Below, in pieces: positions 7,448 to 15,602 of a stretch of DNA of 26,271 nt. The position numbers were made by a program, and so were the translations under genes. This DNA is from DASRZM01 sp035686365 (GTDB lineage: Bacteria > Pseudomonadota > Gammaproteobacteria > Xanthomonadales > Xanthomonadaceae): the NCBI GenBank assembly GCA_035686365.1, contig DASRZM010000039.1, forward strand, positions 1-26,271, read 5' to 3'. Each line of letters begins with the position of its first letter. Within the stretch, counting starts at the first letter, position 1. The notes beneath the pieces were generated by a model, which was given only the letters and a program-made list of their open reading frames with translations, was not told where the DNA came from and made no database searches.

Positions 7448-8008
7448 TCAGTCCTTCGTGCGCGGCGCGGCCTTGTGGCGCGGGCCCGGGTACGGACGCA
7501 GGTAGTAGCCGCCCCACCAGTACGGCCGGCCGTACCAGCCCATCGTGCCGACGTAGTACACGTCGGACTCGTCGCGTTCGGGCCACAGGAAGATCAACTC
7601 GGCGTCCACGCGCGGATACCGGTAGCGGTACTCGCCCACCGGACGCGTCTCGTAGCCGTCGATGCGGCCGATCACGGTGATCTCGCGTTCGGGCGCGAAC
7701 AGGGCCGGATCGTAGAAGCCCTCGCGGCAGGCCAGAAAGCGGCCGTTGCTGGTGTCGGCCGAACGCGGCCGCGCCGAAGCGTTCAGGTCGCGCCCGAGGA
7801 CCTCGAAACAGGTGCGCTCGGCGCCGGTGTCCACTTCGATGATCTGCCCGCCCCAGCGCACGGACGGGCCGGTCTGTCCGGCGTCGCTGGCCTGGGCCGG
7901 GCTCAGCACCGCGTACTCGCCGCGCAGCGGCTTGGGCGCGGTGGCGCACCCGGACGCGAGCGCCACGGCAAGGGTGATGAGGGCGATACGTGCGGTCGTG
8001 GCGGTCAT
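7448..8008 (-). CDS. Slp-family outer-membrane lipoprotein
   Basis: The product is 186 residues from the ATG at 8008. The lipobox LASGC with Cys21 follows a short hydrophobic signal, and residue +2 is Ala, consistent with sorting to the outer membrane. The mature part (LRGEYAVLSPAQA..., VRWGGQIIEVDTGAERTCFEVLGRDLN, GRFLACREGFYDP, ITVIGRIDGYETRPVGEYRYRYP) matches the Slp family pattern, where RWGG.I and GRFLA..GFLDP are typical. The C-terminus is rich in Tyr, Trp and Gly. E. coli Slp is a stationary-phase and acid-induced lipoprotein of unclear mechanism. The start overlaps the stop of the transglutaminase gene as ATGA with GGGAGTC upstream, making it the last gene of the MoxR operon. Confidence 0.88.
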   Translation of the reverse strand: MTATTARIALITLAVALASGCATAPKPLRGEYAVLSPAQASDAGQTGPSVRWGGQIIEVDTGAERTCFEVLGRDLNASARPRSADTSNGRFLACREGFYDPALFAPEREITVIGRIDGYETRPVGEYRYRYPRVDAELIFLWPERDESDVYYVGTMGWYGRPYWWGGYYLRPYPGPRHKAAPRTKD

Positions 8009-9972
8009 GACGGACTCCCGGCAGTTCTCCGCAGGGGACGGCGAGGGGCCCGGAACCGTCGCAGGTCGCGGACCAGGCTGGTCTTGTGCTCGGGGTCCAG
8101 CGCGGCACCCGCGTAGCGCCATTGAACATAACGCAGGCTCAATGAAGAAAGGCTGTCTGCGGCTTCCGGCAGCAGCGCCGCGGCGCGTTGCGCGAAGCGC
8201 AGCGGCGGCTCGTGCGGCGGCTTGGCCACGCCGGCGCGCGCCAGTTGCAGCACGAAGCGCCGGTACGCCGCCACCAGTGGATCGGGCGCGGGCCCGCGCT
8301 GGCGCATCACCAGCCACAGCGTCACTGTCAGCGCCAGGACGGCCGCCGCGGCGAACGCCAGTCCCAGGTCACGCCAATCGCCGGCGTCGAGCCCGAACGG
8401 CCGCAGCATGGCGCGCTGCTGCCGCAGGTCGAAGCCGAGCACCAGGTCGTTCCATTGCCGCAGCATCCAGTCGGTGGTGTTGCGCAGCGGGATCCACCAC
8501 TGCGCGATGTCGCCGCCGGCCAGGCCCTCGATGCCGCGCTCGATGCGCTCGGGCGCCACCGCTGCGGTCGGATCCACGCGCACCCAGCCGCGGCCTTCGA
8601 ACCAGACCTCGGACCAGGCGTGGGCATCGGACTGGCGCACCACCCAGTGCCTACCGATGGGATTGAAATACCCGCCCTGGTAGCCGGTGACCACGCGCGC
8701 AGGGATGCCGGCCGCACGCATCATGAAGGTGAAGGTCGATGCAAAGTGCTCGCAGTAGCCCTGCTGCGTCTCGAACAGGAAATCGTCCACGCTGTGGCGG
8801 GCCAGCAGCACCGGGTCGAGCGTGTAGGTGAACTCGGCATTGAACCAGGCCAGGGCGCGCTCGATGATCGCGGCATCGTCGGCGCCTTCTGCGCGCCAGC
8901 GATCCATCAGTTCGCGCGTGCGCGGGTTGAATCCGCCCGGGATGCGCGTTTGCCATTGCCGCATCGTGCGCGGTTCATCGACGGACAGGCGATGGGCGGT
9001 GGCCGAGCTCAGGCGGAAGCGGCGCACCTGCTCGATCCGCTGGTTGGCGATCAGCGTGCGGCCGGAATCGAAGCCGGTGCCGGCCGGCGCTTCCAGCGCG
9101 ACGTCCAGCGCCATGACGTAGCGGCGGTCGGTCGGTTCCTGGGTGATCTCGTACTCGACCGGTGCCGACAGCGCGGTGGCGCCCGGGTGCATGGCCTCGG
9201 CGATGAAGCGCGGTCGCGTCCAGGTGCGTCCGTCGAAGGCCATCAGCACCGGGCCGCGGTAGTACATCGCACTCTTCGGGGGCTCGCGACCGAAGTAGCG
9301 CACGCGCAGCACCGGCGAGTCGTCGAGAAACAGCGCGGAGATGTCGCCCGGCGCCATCTCCTCGCTGAGGCCGGTGCGGGCTTCGGCACGGCCGGGCACG
9401 CCCCACAGCGGCGAGGCCAGCCGCGGGAACAGGAAGAAGCCCGCAGTCGCCAGCGGCAGCGAGTACACCAGCAGCAGGCCCGCTGCCCGCAACCGGCTCG
9501 GCACGCCCGCGCCCGCGGGCAGACCGGCCTCCAGGTCCGCCACCGCCGCCAGCGCCGAGAGCGCCACCAGCACCGCCAGCAGCGAGAGCGCCAACAGCAT
9601 CGGGCCCTGATCGAGCAGGAATCCCGCGGTGGTCGCGAACAGCGCGAATCCCAGCACGCTGCGTGCGTCGCGTATGCCGCGCAGTTCCAGCAGCTTCATC
9701 ACCAGCATCGTGGCCAGCAGTGCCGCGCCGGTGTCGCGCCCGAAGCGGAAGTCGTAGGCGCCCAGCGCAAGGCCGGCCGCGCCCAGCGTCACCACCGCCC
9801 GCAGCAGGCCCGAAACCGTGCGTCGGTGCCAGCCCAGGACCAGCGCCAGCGCCCACAACGGCACCAGTACCAGCACCAGCCACGGCGGCAGCGTCTGCGC
9901 GATGCCGGCCAGCGCCGCCGGAACCGCGGCCGCGCACCACAGGAAGCTACGCCGGTCCAGCGTCGGGGTCAT
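8005..9972 (-). CDS. tgpA: TgpA-like membrane transglutaminase (DUF3488/Transglut_core/DUF4129)
   Basis: The product is 655 residues. The ATG at 9972 has GGAG six bases upstream inside the 3' end of the DUF58 gene, giving a 26-bp overlap. The first ~185 residues hold about six membrane helices (DUF3488). Residues ~185-500 form a periplasmic transglutaminase-like domain with Cys407 (GYCEHF), His451 (DAHAWSE) and Asp467 (VRVDPT) as a complete catalytic triad. One further helix at ~530-547 precedes a cytoplasmic DUF4129-type tail. This order and length match Pseudomonas aeruginosa TgpA, an essential protein with periplasmic transglutaminase activity. Substrates are not known; cell-envelope proteins or peptides are likely. 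It is encoded with MoxR and DUF58 partners, as in most genomes carrying it. Confidence 0.93.
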   Translation of the reverse strand: MTPTLDRRSFLWCAAAVPAALAGIAQTLPPWLVLVLVPLWALALVLGWHRRTVSGLLRAVVTLGAAGLALGAYDFRFGRDTGAALLATMLVMKLLELRGIRDARSVLGFALFATTAGFLLDQGPMLLALSLLAVLVALSALAAVADLEAGLPAGAGVPSRLRAAGLLLVYSLPLATAGFFLFPRLASPLWGVPGRAEARTGLSEEMAPGDISALFLDDSPVLRVRYFGREPPKSAMYYRGPVLMAFDGRTWTRPRFIAEAMHPGATALSAPVEYEITQEPTDRRYVMALDVALEAPAGTGFDSGRTLIANQRIEQVRRFRLSSATAHRLSVDEPRTMRQWQTRIPGGFNPRTRELMDRWRAEGADDAAIIERALAWFNAEFTYTLDPVLLARHSVDDFLFETQQGYCEHFASTFTFMMRAAGIPARVVTGYQGGYFNPIGRHWVVRQSDAHAWSEVWFEGRGWVRVDPTAAVAPERIERGIEGLAGGDIAQWWIPLRNTTDWMLRQWNDLVLGFDLRQQRAMLRPFGLDAGDWRDLGLAFAAAAVLALTVTLWLVMRQRGPAPDPLVAAYRRFVLQLARAGVAKPPHEPPLRFAQRAAALLPEAADSLSSLSLRYVQWRYAGAALDPEHKTSLVRDLRRFRAPRRPLRRTAGSPS

Positions 9973-10960
9973 CGTCGGCTCCGGTGGGCAGCAGCGCCAG
10001 CGCCCGCAGGCACGCATGCAGGTGCCGGGGACCGTGGTCGGGGCCCAAGCGCTGCCCCGGCAGCAGCAGGGTCGAGCGCAGGCCCTGGCGTTCGGCCGCC
10101 AGGACCCAGGCGGTGAGCCTGCGGATCCGGGGCTCGCGCGGCAGCTGCCCCAGGGCGTGGTAGTCCAGGCGTACTTCGCGGCCACCGGGTCGCTCGAACT
10201 CGCGCACCAGCAGGCGGCCGATCTGTGCGCTGCGCTTCCACGCGACCATTCGCCTGGGGTCGCCGACGCGGTAGTCGCGCAGGCTCAAGGGGTGTTCGCC
10301 CGGACCGGCTTGGTGGCGCGCCGCGTCGTGCTCGCCCCCGCGCGGCAACGGCGGTGGACCGGTCTCGGCGGCCGGATACACGAGCAGGCGGCAGCGCGGA
10401 TTGAGCCAGCTCCATACCTTGAACAGGCCCAGCGGGTGGCGCGAGTACAGCTCCACCCGACCGGGCTCGAACCAGCCGCGGCGGACGGTACGCAGCGGCA
10501 CAATCGCGGCAGCCGATGTCTCCGGCGCGAGGATCATGCCTGCGCGAACGTTGCCGCAGCGCACCACCAGCCCGCGCCGGTGCCGCGGATCCACGGCGTC
10601 GAACAGCATCCGCAGCTGCAGGGACTCGCCGGCATGCACCGGCGTGGCCTCCACCGCCAGCAGGCGCACGCCGCGCACCGACAGCCAGCCGTGCAGCAGC
10701 GCGGTGTGGTAGGCCGAGGCCAGCAGGAAGCCGACGATCAGCGCCGGATTGTTGTTGTAGTTGAGCGCGCCCAGCAGCATCGCCGCCAGCAGGCCGCCGA
10801 AGAACAGTCCGGTCTGCGTGGGCAGCACGTAGATGCGGTGCCGGTCCAGGACCACCGGCAGGGGTTCTGGCTGCTTGCGCCGGGTCAGGGCCGGCAGCCG
10901 CCGCTCAGCGCGGTCGAGCAGCCGCTCGCGCCAGGGCAGGGCGGCGGTTTGGTCGCTCAC
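9947..10960 (-). CDS. DUF58 domain membrane protein
   Basis: The product is 337 residues starting at a GTG (10960) that overlaps the moxR stop as GTGA. After a basic N-terminus, two membrane helices lie at ~52-85 (TGLFFGGLLAAMLLGAL and LIVGFLLASAYHTAL). The segment LSLRDYRVGDPRRMVAWKRS with RLLVREFE is the DUF58 signature. DUF58 proteins resemble von Willebrand factor A domains in their C-terminal half and are regularly encoded between a MoxR ATPase and a transglutaminase or VWA protein. They are thought to be clients or effectors of the ATPase at the inner membrane; the molecular role is unproven. Its last residues overlap the start of tgpA. Confidence 0.92.
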   Translation of the reverse strand: MSDQTAALPWRERLLDRAERRLPALTRRKQPEPLPVVLDRHRIYVLPTQTGLFFGGLLAAMLLGALNYNNNPALIVGFLLASAYHTALLHGWLSVRGVRLLAVEATPVHAGESLQLRMLFDAVDPRHRRGLVVRCGNVRAGMILAPETSAAAIVPLRTVRRGWFEPGRVELYSRHPLGLFKVWSWLNPRCRLLVYPAAETGPPPLPRGGEHDAARHQAGPGEHPLSLRDYRVGDPRRMVAWKRSAQIGRLLVREFERPGGREVRLDYHALGQLPREPRIRRLTAWVLAAERQGLRSTLLLPGQRLGPDHGPRHLHACLRALALLPTGADDDPDAGPA

Positions 10961-11928
10961 GGTACCGCGACCGATTCCAGGATCTCCCCGGCCAGCCGCA
11001 CGCGTTCGCCGGACTCGGCCTCCGGCACCAGCCGGTGCGCGGAGACCTCGACGAACACGGCCTGCACGTCCTCGGGCAGCACGTAGTCGCGGCCTTCGAG
11101 CAAGGCCACCGCGCGCGCGACGCGCAGCAGCGCCAGCCCCGCGCGCGGCGACAGGCCCACGCGGATGCCGGCGTGGCGACGGCTTTCCGAGAGCACGGCC
11201 TGGACGTAGTCGACCAGCGCCTCGCTGGCCAGCACCTCCGTGGTCGCCCGGCGCAGATCCAGTACCTCCTCGGTGTCCAGCAGCGGCATGGTCTGCGCGA
11301 TCAGGTCGCGACGATCGTCGCCGGTGAGCATCTCGCGCTCGGCCTCGGCGTCCGGATAGCCCAGGCGGATGCGCAGCAGGAAGCGGTCGAGCTGCGAATC
11401 CGGCAGCGGGAACGTGCCGGCCAGGTCCACCGGATTCTGCGTGGCGATCACGAAGAACGGGTTGGGCAGCGTGTGGCAGATGCCGTCGATGGTGACCTGG
11501 TGCTCGGCCATGGCCTCGAGCAGCGCACTCTGCGTGCGCGGCGGCGCCCGGTTGATCTCGTCGGCCAGCAGCAGCTGGGTGAAGATCGGTCCCTGGTGGA
11601 AGCGGAAGCTGTGGTTGTCCTGCTCGTACACCGACACGCCCAGGATGTCCGATGGCAGCAGGTCGGCGGTAAACTGCATGCGCTGGAAAGCCAGTCCCAC
11701 GCTTGCCGCCAGCGCCCGCGCCAAGGTCGTCTTGCCCAGTCCCGGGAGATCCTCGATCAGCAGATGCCCGCCAGCGAGCAGGCAGGCGAAGGCCAGCTGC
11801 ACCTCGCGCGGCTTGCCCAGCACCAGCCGGTTGACCTGTGCGATCGCCCGGCCCAGGGCCTCGCGGCGCGCGCCGGCGACCAGCGTCTCGGGTCGGGTCC
11901 TTGCGTGCATCGGGCGTCCGTTCGCCAT
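10957..11928 (-). CDS. MoxR-family AAA+ ATPase
   Basis: The product is 323 residues from the ATG at 11928, with AGG seven bases upstream; a second ATG at 11910, preceded by GGA at similar spacing, would give 317 residues and is equally possible. Walker A is GLGKTT (63-68) in the context IEDLPGLGKTTLARALA. Walker B is LLLADEINRAPP, with Asp123 and Glu124. FPLPDSQLDRFLLRI contains the sensor region, and the C-terminal lid includes VGLSPRAGLALLRVARAVA. MoxR ATPases act as chaperones that assemble or activate protein complexes, typically with VWA or DUF58 partners. It is the first gene of a four-gene operon ending in the Slp lipoprotein and is divergent from the glycosyltransferase gene, with a 39-bp gap. 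Confidence 0.95.
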   Translation of the reverse strand: MANGRPMHARTRPETLVAGARREALGRAIAQVNRLVLGKPREVQLAFACLLAGGHLLIEDLPGLGKTTLARALAASVGLAFQRMQFTADLLPSDILGVSVYEQDNHSFRFHQGPIFTQLLLADEINRAPPRTQSALLEAMAEHQVTIDGICHTLPNPFFVIATQNPVDLAGTFPLPDSQLDRFLLRIRLGYPDAEAEREMLTGDDRRDLIAQTMPLLDTEEVLDLRRATTEVLASEALVDYVQAVLSESRRHAGIRVGLSPRAGLALLRVARAVALLEGRDYVLPEDVQAVFVEVSAHRLVPEAESGERVRLAGEILESVAVP

Positions 11929-11939
11929 GCCGAACCTGC

Positions 11940-11945
11940 AGTGTA
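11940..11945 (-). promoter_or_regulatory. Predicted -10 for the moxR operon
   Basis: The minus-strand hexamer TACACT lies 12 bases from the ATG at 11928. If used, the leader would be about 5 bases for that start or about 23 for the ATG at 11910, so this site favours the shorter protein. The -35 region is GC-rich and not recognisable. Confidence 0.3.
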
Positions 11946-11967
11946 GCGCCCGGAGCGCGGGCCGGGC

Positions 11968-13500
11968 ATGAGTCAGGGCGCGCCCCGGTCGCGCTTCATC
12001 GCGCTTTGGACCGCGTTGGTCGCCCTCAAGTTCGCCCTGGCCGCGCTGCTGCCGGTGTTCGCCGACGAGGCCTGGTACTGGCTGGAGAGCCGGCATCCGG
12101 CCTGGGCGTATTCGGACCTTCCCGGCGCCACTGCCTGGCTGATCGGGCTGGGCACGGCCCTGGCCGGAAACACGCCGCTGGGGCTGCGCTGGCCGTTCGT
12201 CGCCATGGCGGCCTTGTCGTCCTGGCTGCTGGTCGGCATCGCGCGCCGGCTGGGTGATCCCTCCGGCGGCTGGAACGGCGCGGCGATCGCACTGGCGATC
12301 CCGCTGTTCGCGAGCCTGGGCGTGATGGCCCTGCCCGACGTGCCGCTGGTGCTGGCCGCGCTGCTGTGCTTCCAGGCGCTGCTGCGGCTGCGGGTAGGCA
12401 TGGATCGGCTCGCGGTCGGCGAACTGGCGGCCGGACTGGTGCTGGGTGCACTCACGCACCACCGCTTCGTGCTGCTGCTGGGAGCCGGCGCACTGGCGCT
12501 GCTGGTCGATCCTGCGCTGCGTGCGCGCCTGCGATGGCCACCGGTGATCGCCGCGCTGGTCGCCGGCGTGCTGGCGTGGTGGCCGGTGCTCGCGTTCGAG
12601 CGCACGCACGATGCCGCTGCGCTGCGCTTCCAGTTCCTGGAACGGCATCCCTGGAGTTTCCAGCCCGAGGCGCTGATGCAGCCGCTGGAACAGGCAGTCG
12701 TGGTCACGCCGCTGCTCTACGGCCTGCTGTTGTGGACGCTGTGGCAGTGCTGGCGGCGGCGCCAGGCGCCCGATGCGCCGTGGCGGTTCGTCCTGGCTGG
12801 CTGCGGCACGCTGCTTGCCGGGTTCTTCCTCGCCGGAATGCTGGCCGACCGGGAACGGGTGGGCTTCCACTGGCCGCTGGTGGCCTACCTGCCGCTGGCT
12901 GCCCTGCTGCCACGGGTGCTGCCGAAAGTGCCACGGCGCCTGGCTGCGGCCGCGCTGGGGCTGGCGGCGGCAGGCTGCGTGCTGCTGTTCGCCTACCTGG
13001 CCGCTACCGCCAGCAGCCCGGGGCGGCAGGCACTCGCTCGTGCGGGCGCCTACCCGGACAACTTTTCCGGCTGGGTCGAAGCGGCAACCGCCAGCGAGCT
13101 GGCGCTGATGATGATGCCGCCGGACACGCTGCTGGTCGCGGACAACTTCAAGCTGGCGGCGCAGCTCGCGCTGGCGCTGGACGGCGGCCGTCGCGTCTAC
13201 GCGATGGACCACCGGCTCAACGTCGACCACGGCCGCGCCGCGCAGTTGCGGATCTGGGGCATAGACGATGATGCGGTCGAAGCCTCGGGCGCCGCGCCCA
13301 AGCTGATCGTGGTGGAAGTGACCGCGACCTCGGTGCGCTGGCGCGAGCCCTGGTACCGGTCGATCTGCGCGCGCGTGGACGGCTGGCGGCGGTTGCGCGC
13401 GCTGGAGGTGGACGGGGGCGCCAAGCGCTTCGAATGGTTCGCCGCGCCTGCGGACAGCGGCTGCGATGTGCCCGCCGCGCTGCCCTCGGGCAAGCACTGA
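11968..13500 (+). CDS. GT39/PMT-type integral membrane glycosyltransferase
   Basis: The product is 510 residues. Its N-terminus carries ADEAWYWLESRHPAWAYSDLP (Asp33, Glu34), a variant of the DEAYYW motif followed by SYFDHPP in ArnT- and PMT-type glycosyltransferases; the acidic pair is the expected catalytic site facing the periplasm. About ten hydrophobic helices fill residues 10-350 (for example GAAIALAIPLFASLGVMALPDVPLVLAALL), followed by a soluble C-terminal domain of ~150 residues. Such enzymes transfer a sugar from a polyprenyl-phosphate donor to lipid A, proteins or glycans. The acceptor cannot be inferred, since no linked sugar-pathway genes are present. It starts 39 bp from the divergent moxR gene and converges with maf. 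Confidence 0.85.
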   Translation: MSQGAPRSRFIALWTALVALKFALAALLPVFADEAWYWLESRHPAWAYSDLPGATAWLIGLGTALAGNTPLGLRWPFVAMAALSSWLLVGIARRLGDPSGGWNGAAIALAIPLFASLGVMALPDVPLVLAALLCFQALLRLRVGMDRLAVGELAAGLVLGALTHHRFVLLLGAGALALLVDPALRARLRWPPVIAALVAGVLAWWPVLAFERTHDAAALRFQFLERHPWSFQPEALMQPLEQAVVVTPLLYGLLLWTLWQCWRRRQAPDAPWRFVLAGCGTLLAGFFLAGMLADRERVGFHWPLVAYLPLAALLPRVLPKVPRRLAAAALGLAAAGCVLLFAYLAATASSPGRQALARAGAYPDNFSGWVEAATASELALMMMPPDTLLVADNFKLAAQLALALDGGRRVYAMDHRLNVDHGRAAQLRIWGIDDDAVEASGAAPKLIVVEVTATSVRWREPWYRSICARVDGWRRLRALEVDGGAKRFEWFAAPADSGCDVPAALPSGKH

Positions 13501-13504
13501 GCCA

Positions 13505-13615
13505 GTCCAGAGGTTCGTGCCAGGGACGGTGCGCTCGCGGATCGGGCGCGCAAGTGCCGGACCCGACGGGTCCGGACAAGTCCGCACAAGTCCGCCTGGA
13601 CGGATCCGGACCGTC
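13505..13615 (+). repeat. Serial-hairpin repeat element, copy 2
   Basis: The element lies just downstream of the glycosyltransferase stop. It shares the exact 13-mer GCGCTCGCGGATC (13531-13543) and CGCAAGTGC (13549-13557) with the copy after fabF, in the same order. Hairpins: 13516-13533 (arms GTGCC/GGTGC, loop AGGGAC), 13543-13557 (degenerate), and 13557-13575 (8-bp arms CCGGACCC/GGGTCCGG, loop GAC). The motif ACAAGTCCGC is then repeated in tandem before a last short stem (GGACGG/CCGTCC). Confidence 0.65.
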
Positions 13616-13616
13616 C

Positions 13617-14204
13617 TCAGGGCAAGTGGAATCCGTGCCGGCGCAGCAGGCCGGCCGTCAGGATCAGCGGCAGCCCGATCAGGGCCGTAGGGTCCTGGGT
13701 TTCGATGCGCTCGAACAGGGTGATGCCCAGGCCCTCGGACTTGAAGCTGCCGGCGCAGTCCAGGGGCCGTTCGCGCCGCAGGTAGCGCGCGATGGTGTCC
13801 TCGTCCAGCGTCCGGAAGCACACCCGGGTCAGGTCGCAGCCGCCCTCGCCGTGCTCGCCGGCGGCGACCCACACGGCCGTATGGAACAGCACCTCCTTGC
13901 CACTGGCCGCGGCGAGCTGGGCGCGGGCGCGCACCGGGTCGCCGGGCTTGCCCACGGCGCGGCCGTCGAGTTCGGCCACCTGGTCGGAGCCGATGACCAC
14001 CGCCGCCGGATGCCGCGCGGCCACCGCCTCGGCCTTGGCGCGCGCCAACCGCAGCGCCAGGGCGCGGGGCGCTTCGCCGGGGCGGGCGGCTTCGTCCACC
14101 CCCGGAGCATCGCAGTCGAAGGGCAGGCACAGCCGCGCCAGCACCTCGCGGCGGTAGCGCGAGGTCGACGCCAGGATCAGGCCGGCACCGGGCTCAGCGA
14201 TCAT
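13617..14204 (-). CDS. maf: Maf-family nucleotide pyrophosphatase (YceF type)
   Basis: The product is 195 residues, normal for the family. The N-terminal LASTSRYRREVL is the Maf signature that binds the nucleotide phosphate. GSDQVAELDG (72-81) carries the catalytic Asp74 and has the DQV form typical of the YceF branch rather than the dTTP/UTP-specific branch. YceF-type enzymes hydrolyse m7GTP and related modified nucleotides to monophosphates, a housekeeping role. It is divergent from yceD-rpmF, as in E. coli, with one extra gene in between. Its first 11 bp overlap the end of that gene. Confidence 0.93.
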   Translation of the reverse strand: MIAEPGAGLILASTSRYRREVLARLCLPFDCDAPGVDEAARPGEAPRALALRLARAKAEAVAARHPAAVVIGSDQVAELDGRAVGKPGDPVRARAQLAAASGKEVLFHTAVWVAAGEHGEGGCDLTRVCFRTLDEDTIARYLRRERPLDCAGSFKSEGLGITLFERIETQDPTALIGLPLILTAGLLRRHGFHLP

Positions 14205-14799
14205 GCCCGTCGCCGGTACCGTCGACGTCCCCGCGCCGCAGTTCGGGGGGCTCGCGGGCGGCCTGCTCCAGCGCCTGCCGGGTGACGTCGGCGAGGTCCG
14301 CGCCGGCGCTCTCGAGCCGCTCGAGCTGGTCGGCGATGCGGGCGTGGGACCGTTGCAGAGCCCGTTCGGCGGTCACCAGCTCGGCATGCGAGGCGGTCGC
14401 GCCGTGGCGCGCGATCCACAGGCGGTGCTCGAGCACGTTGCGAAGCGCCTGCTGGACCCGGTTGCCGGCATCGAGCGAGGCATCGGCCTCGGCCGCGATG
14501 TCCGAAGGCACCCGCCGCACCACCTGCTTCATGGCCTGCATGCGCTCACGCGTGCGCACCAGCAGTTTCTCCAGCGCGTCGGCACGGTCGAGCAGGCGCC
14601 GCAGCGCCCGTTCGCGGCGATGCGCGCTCCATATCCGGAAGGCGACGAAGGCGGCGACCGGCGCCACCAGGGCGACCGAGAGCAGCAGCAGGGTTTCCAC
14701 GCGGGTGCCGGGAAGGGACCGCCGGCGAGTCTGCCGCATGCGCACGGGTGCCGCAATTCGCTGAACCGGCGAAGGTTTTTCGATTGACACAGGGCTCAC
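14194..14799 (-). CDS. Membrane-anchored coiled-coil protein of unknown function
   Basis: The product is 201 residues if translation begins at the GTG at 14799; an ATG at 14739 gives 181 residues. Neither has a strong ribosome binding site. One membrane helix (ETLLLLSVALVAPVAAFVAF, ~35-54) follows a basic N-terminus. The rest is charged and alpha-helical with heptad-like spacing (RALRRLLDRADALEKLLVRTRERM, ERALQRSHARIADQLERLESAG), so a coiled coil is likely. I do not recognise a family. The end overlaps maf by 11 bp, so they are co-transcribed. The reading frame is well maintained with typical GC3 bias, which supports it being a real gene. Confidence 0.65.
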   Translation of the reverse strand: MSPVSIEKPSPVQRIAAPVRMRQTRRRSLPGTRVETLLLLSVALVAPVAAFVAFRIWSAHRRERALRRLLDRADALEKLLVRTRERMQAMKQVVRRVPSDIAAEADASLDAGNRVQQALRNVLEHRLWIARHGATASHAELVTAERALQRSHARIADQLERLESAGADLADVTRQALEQAAREPPELRRGDVDGTGDGHDR

Positions 14800-14812
14800 G
14801 GGCCCGTTAATC
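14784..14812 (+). promoter_or_regulatory. Predicted promoter of yceD-rpmF, near-leaderless
   Basis: A perfect -35, TTGACA (14784-14789), is followed after 17 bp by a weak -10, TTAATC (14807-14812). The ATG of yceD at 14823 is 11 bases beyond the -10, so the leader would be only a few bases. No Shine-Dalgarno sequence is visible. Confidence 0.45.
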
Positions 14813-14822
14813 TTCCACGCTT

Positions 14823-15338
14823 ATGTCCGCGTCCATGCCCGATTCGGTCGATGTCTGGCGCATGGTGGCGGAACGCCGCGTGTACGAGGGTGCGGTCCGT
14901 CTGGCTTCGCTGCAGCGCCTTGTGCCGTTGCTGGCCGACGGCCAGGGCGAGTGCCGTTACGAGCTGGAGTTCGGACGCGACGAGCACGGCGGAGATTTCG
15001 TCCGGATCCAAGCCGATGCCGCGCTTGTGTTGACCTGCCAGCGGACGCTCGAGCGTTTCGATCATGCGGTGGCGATCCGCCAGCGGCTCGGCCTGATCCG
15101 CAGCGAAGCCGAGGAAGCGGCGCTGCCGCCCGGAGCAGAGCCGGTGCTGGTGCCGGCCGATGGCCGGATCCGCCCGATGGAACTGCTCGAGGACGAGCTG
15201 ATCCTGGCTTTGCCGCTGGTGCCGCTCAAGCCCGGCAGCGAGGACGAGACGGCACGATGGGGCGAAGCGGCCGAGGATGCCGCCGGACCCGTGCCCAGCC
15301 CGTTCGCGGTGCTGGCCAGTCTGAAGAAAACGCGTTGA
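14823..15338 (+). CDS. yceD: YceD/DUF177 family, 23S rRNA accumulation protein
   Basis: The product is 171 residues. The segment ALVLTCQRTLERFDH (Cys72) and the C-terminal NPF.L/PSPFAVLASLKKTR motif (here SPFAVLASLKK) are typical of DUF177/YceD, which in E. coli is needed for normal 23S rRNA levels and is always encoded before rpmF. An acidic region (EDELILALPLVPL) precedes the tail. In-frame ATG codons at 14835 and further on are alternative starts; the first was chosen because none has a better ribosome binding site. It is the first gene of the long plus-strand block. Confidence 0.92.
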   Translation: MSASMPDSVDVWRMVAERRVYEGAVRLASLQRLVPLLADGQGECRYELEFGRDEHGGDFVRIQADAALVLTCQRTLERFDHAVAIRQRLGLIRSEAEEAALPPGAEPVLVPADGRIRPMELLEDELILALPLVPLKPGSEDETARWGEAAEDAAGPVPSPFAVLASLKKTR

Positions 15339-15378
15339 ACCCGATGGATTCTGCAACAGGCATCACCGGAGACCCGAA

Positions 15379-15573
15379 ATGGCAGTCCAGAAAAGCCGAA
15401 AGTCCCCGTCGCGCCGCGGCATGCGCCGTTCGCACGACGCCCTGAAGGCGCCCCAGCTTTCCACCGATCCCACCAGTGGCGAGACCCACCTGCGCCACCA
15501 CATCACCAAGGACGGCTACTACCGTGGCCGCAAGGTGATCGAGACCGTCGCGCCGGTCGCCGACGAGGATTGA
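15379..15573 (+). CDS. rpmF: 50S ribosomal protein L32
   Basis: The product is 64 residues, opening AVQKSRKSPSRRGMRRSHDAL, the standard bL32 N-terminus. The C-terminal half, HHITKDGYYRGRKVIE, is also canonical. No zinc-binding cysteines are present, so this is the Cys-less form. GGAG precedes the ATG by seven bases. It follows yceD by 40 bp. Confidence 0.98.
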   Translation: MAVQKSRKSPSRRGMRRSHDALKAPQLSTDPTSGETHLRHHITKDGYYRGRKVIETVAPVADED

Positions 15574-15582
15574 CCGCAGCGT

Positions 15583-15602
15583 CGCGGCGCAGCTGCGCCG
15601 CG
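15583..15602. repeat. 20-bp perfect palindrome after rpmF
   Basis: The 10-bp arm CGCGGCGCAG and its exact complement abut without a spacer, 9 bp after the rpmF stop. It may reduce readthrough or stabilise the mRNA 3' end; there is no T tract. It sits where plsX would begin in many other gammaproteobacteria. Confidence 0.5.

Noticed and set aside
8188..10116. Long plus-strand open frame opposite the transglutaminase gene
   Set aside because: Antisense frame of tgpA, rich in His, Arg and Gln, with no start signal or domain.
13571..13600. CRISPR-like direct repeats (ACAAGTCCGC units)
   Set aside because: Only two short tandem units without spacers of regular length; no cas genes nearby.
11929..14130. 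Extended N-terminal frame upstream of MoxR
   Set aside because: The frame stays open by chance through the antisense of the glycosyltransferase gene; only the last ~323 residues match the MoxR family.
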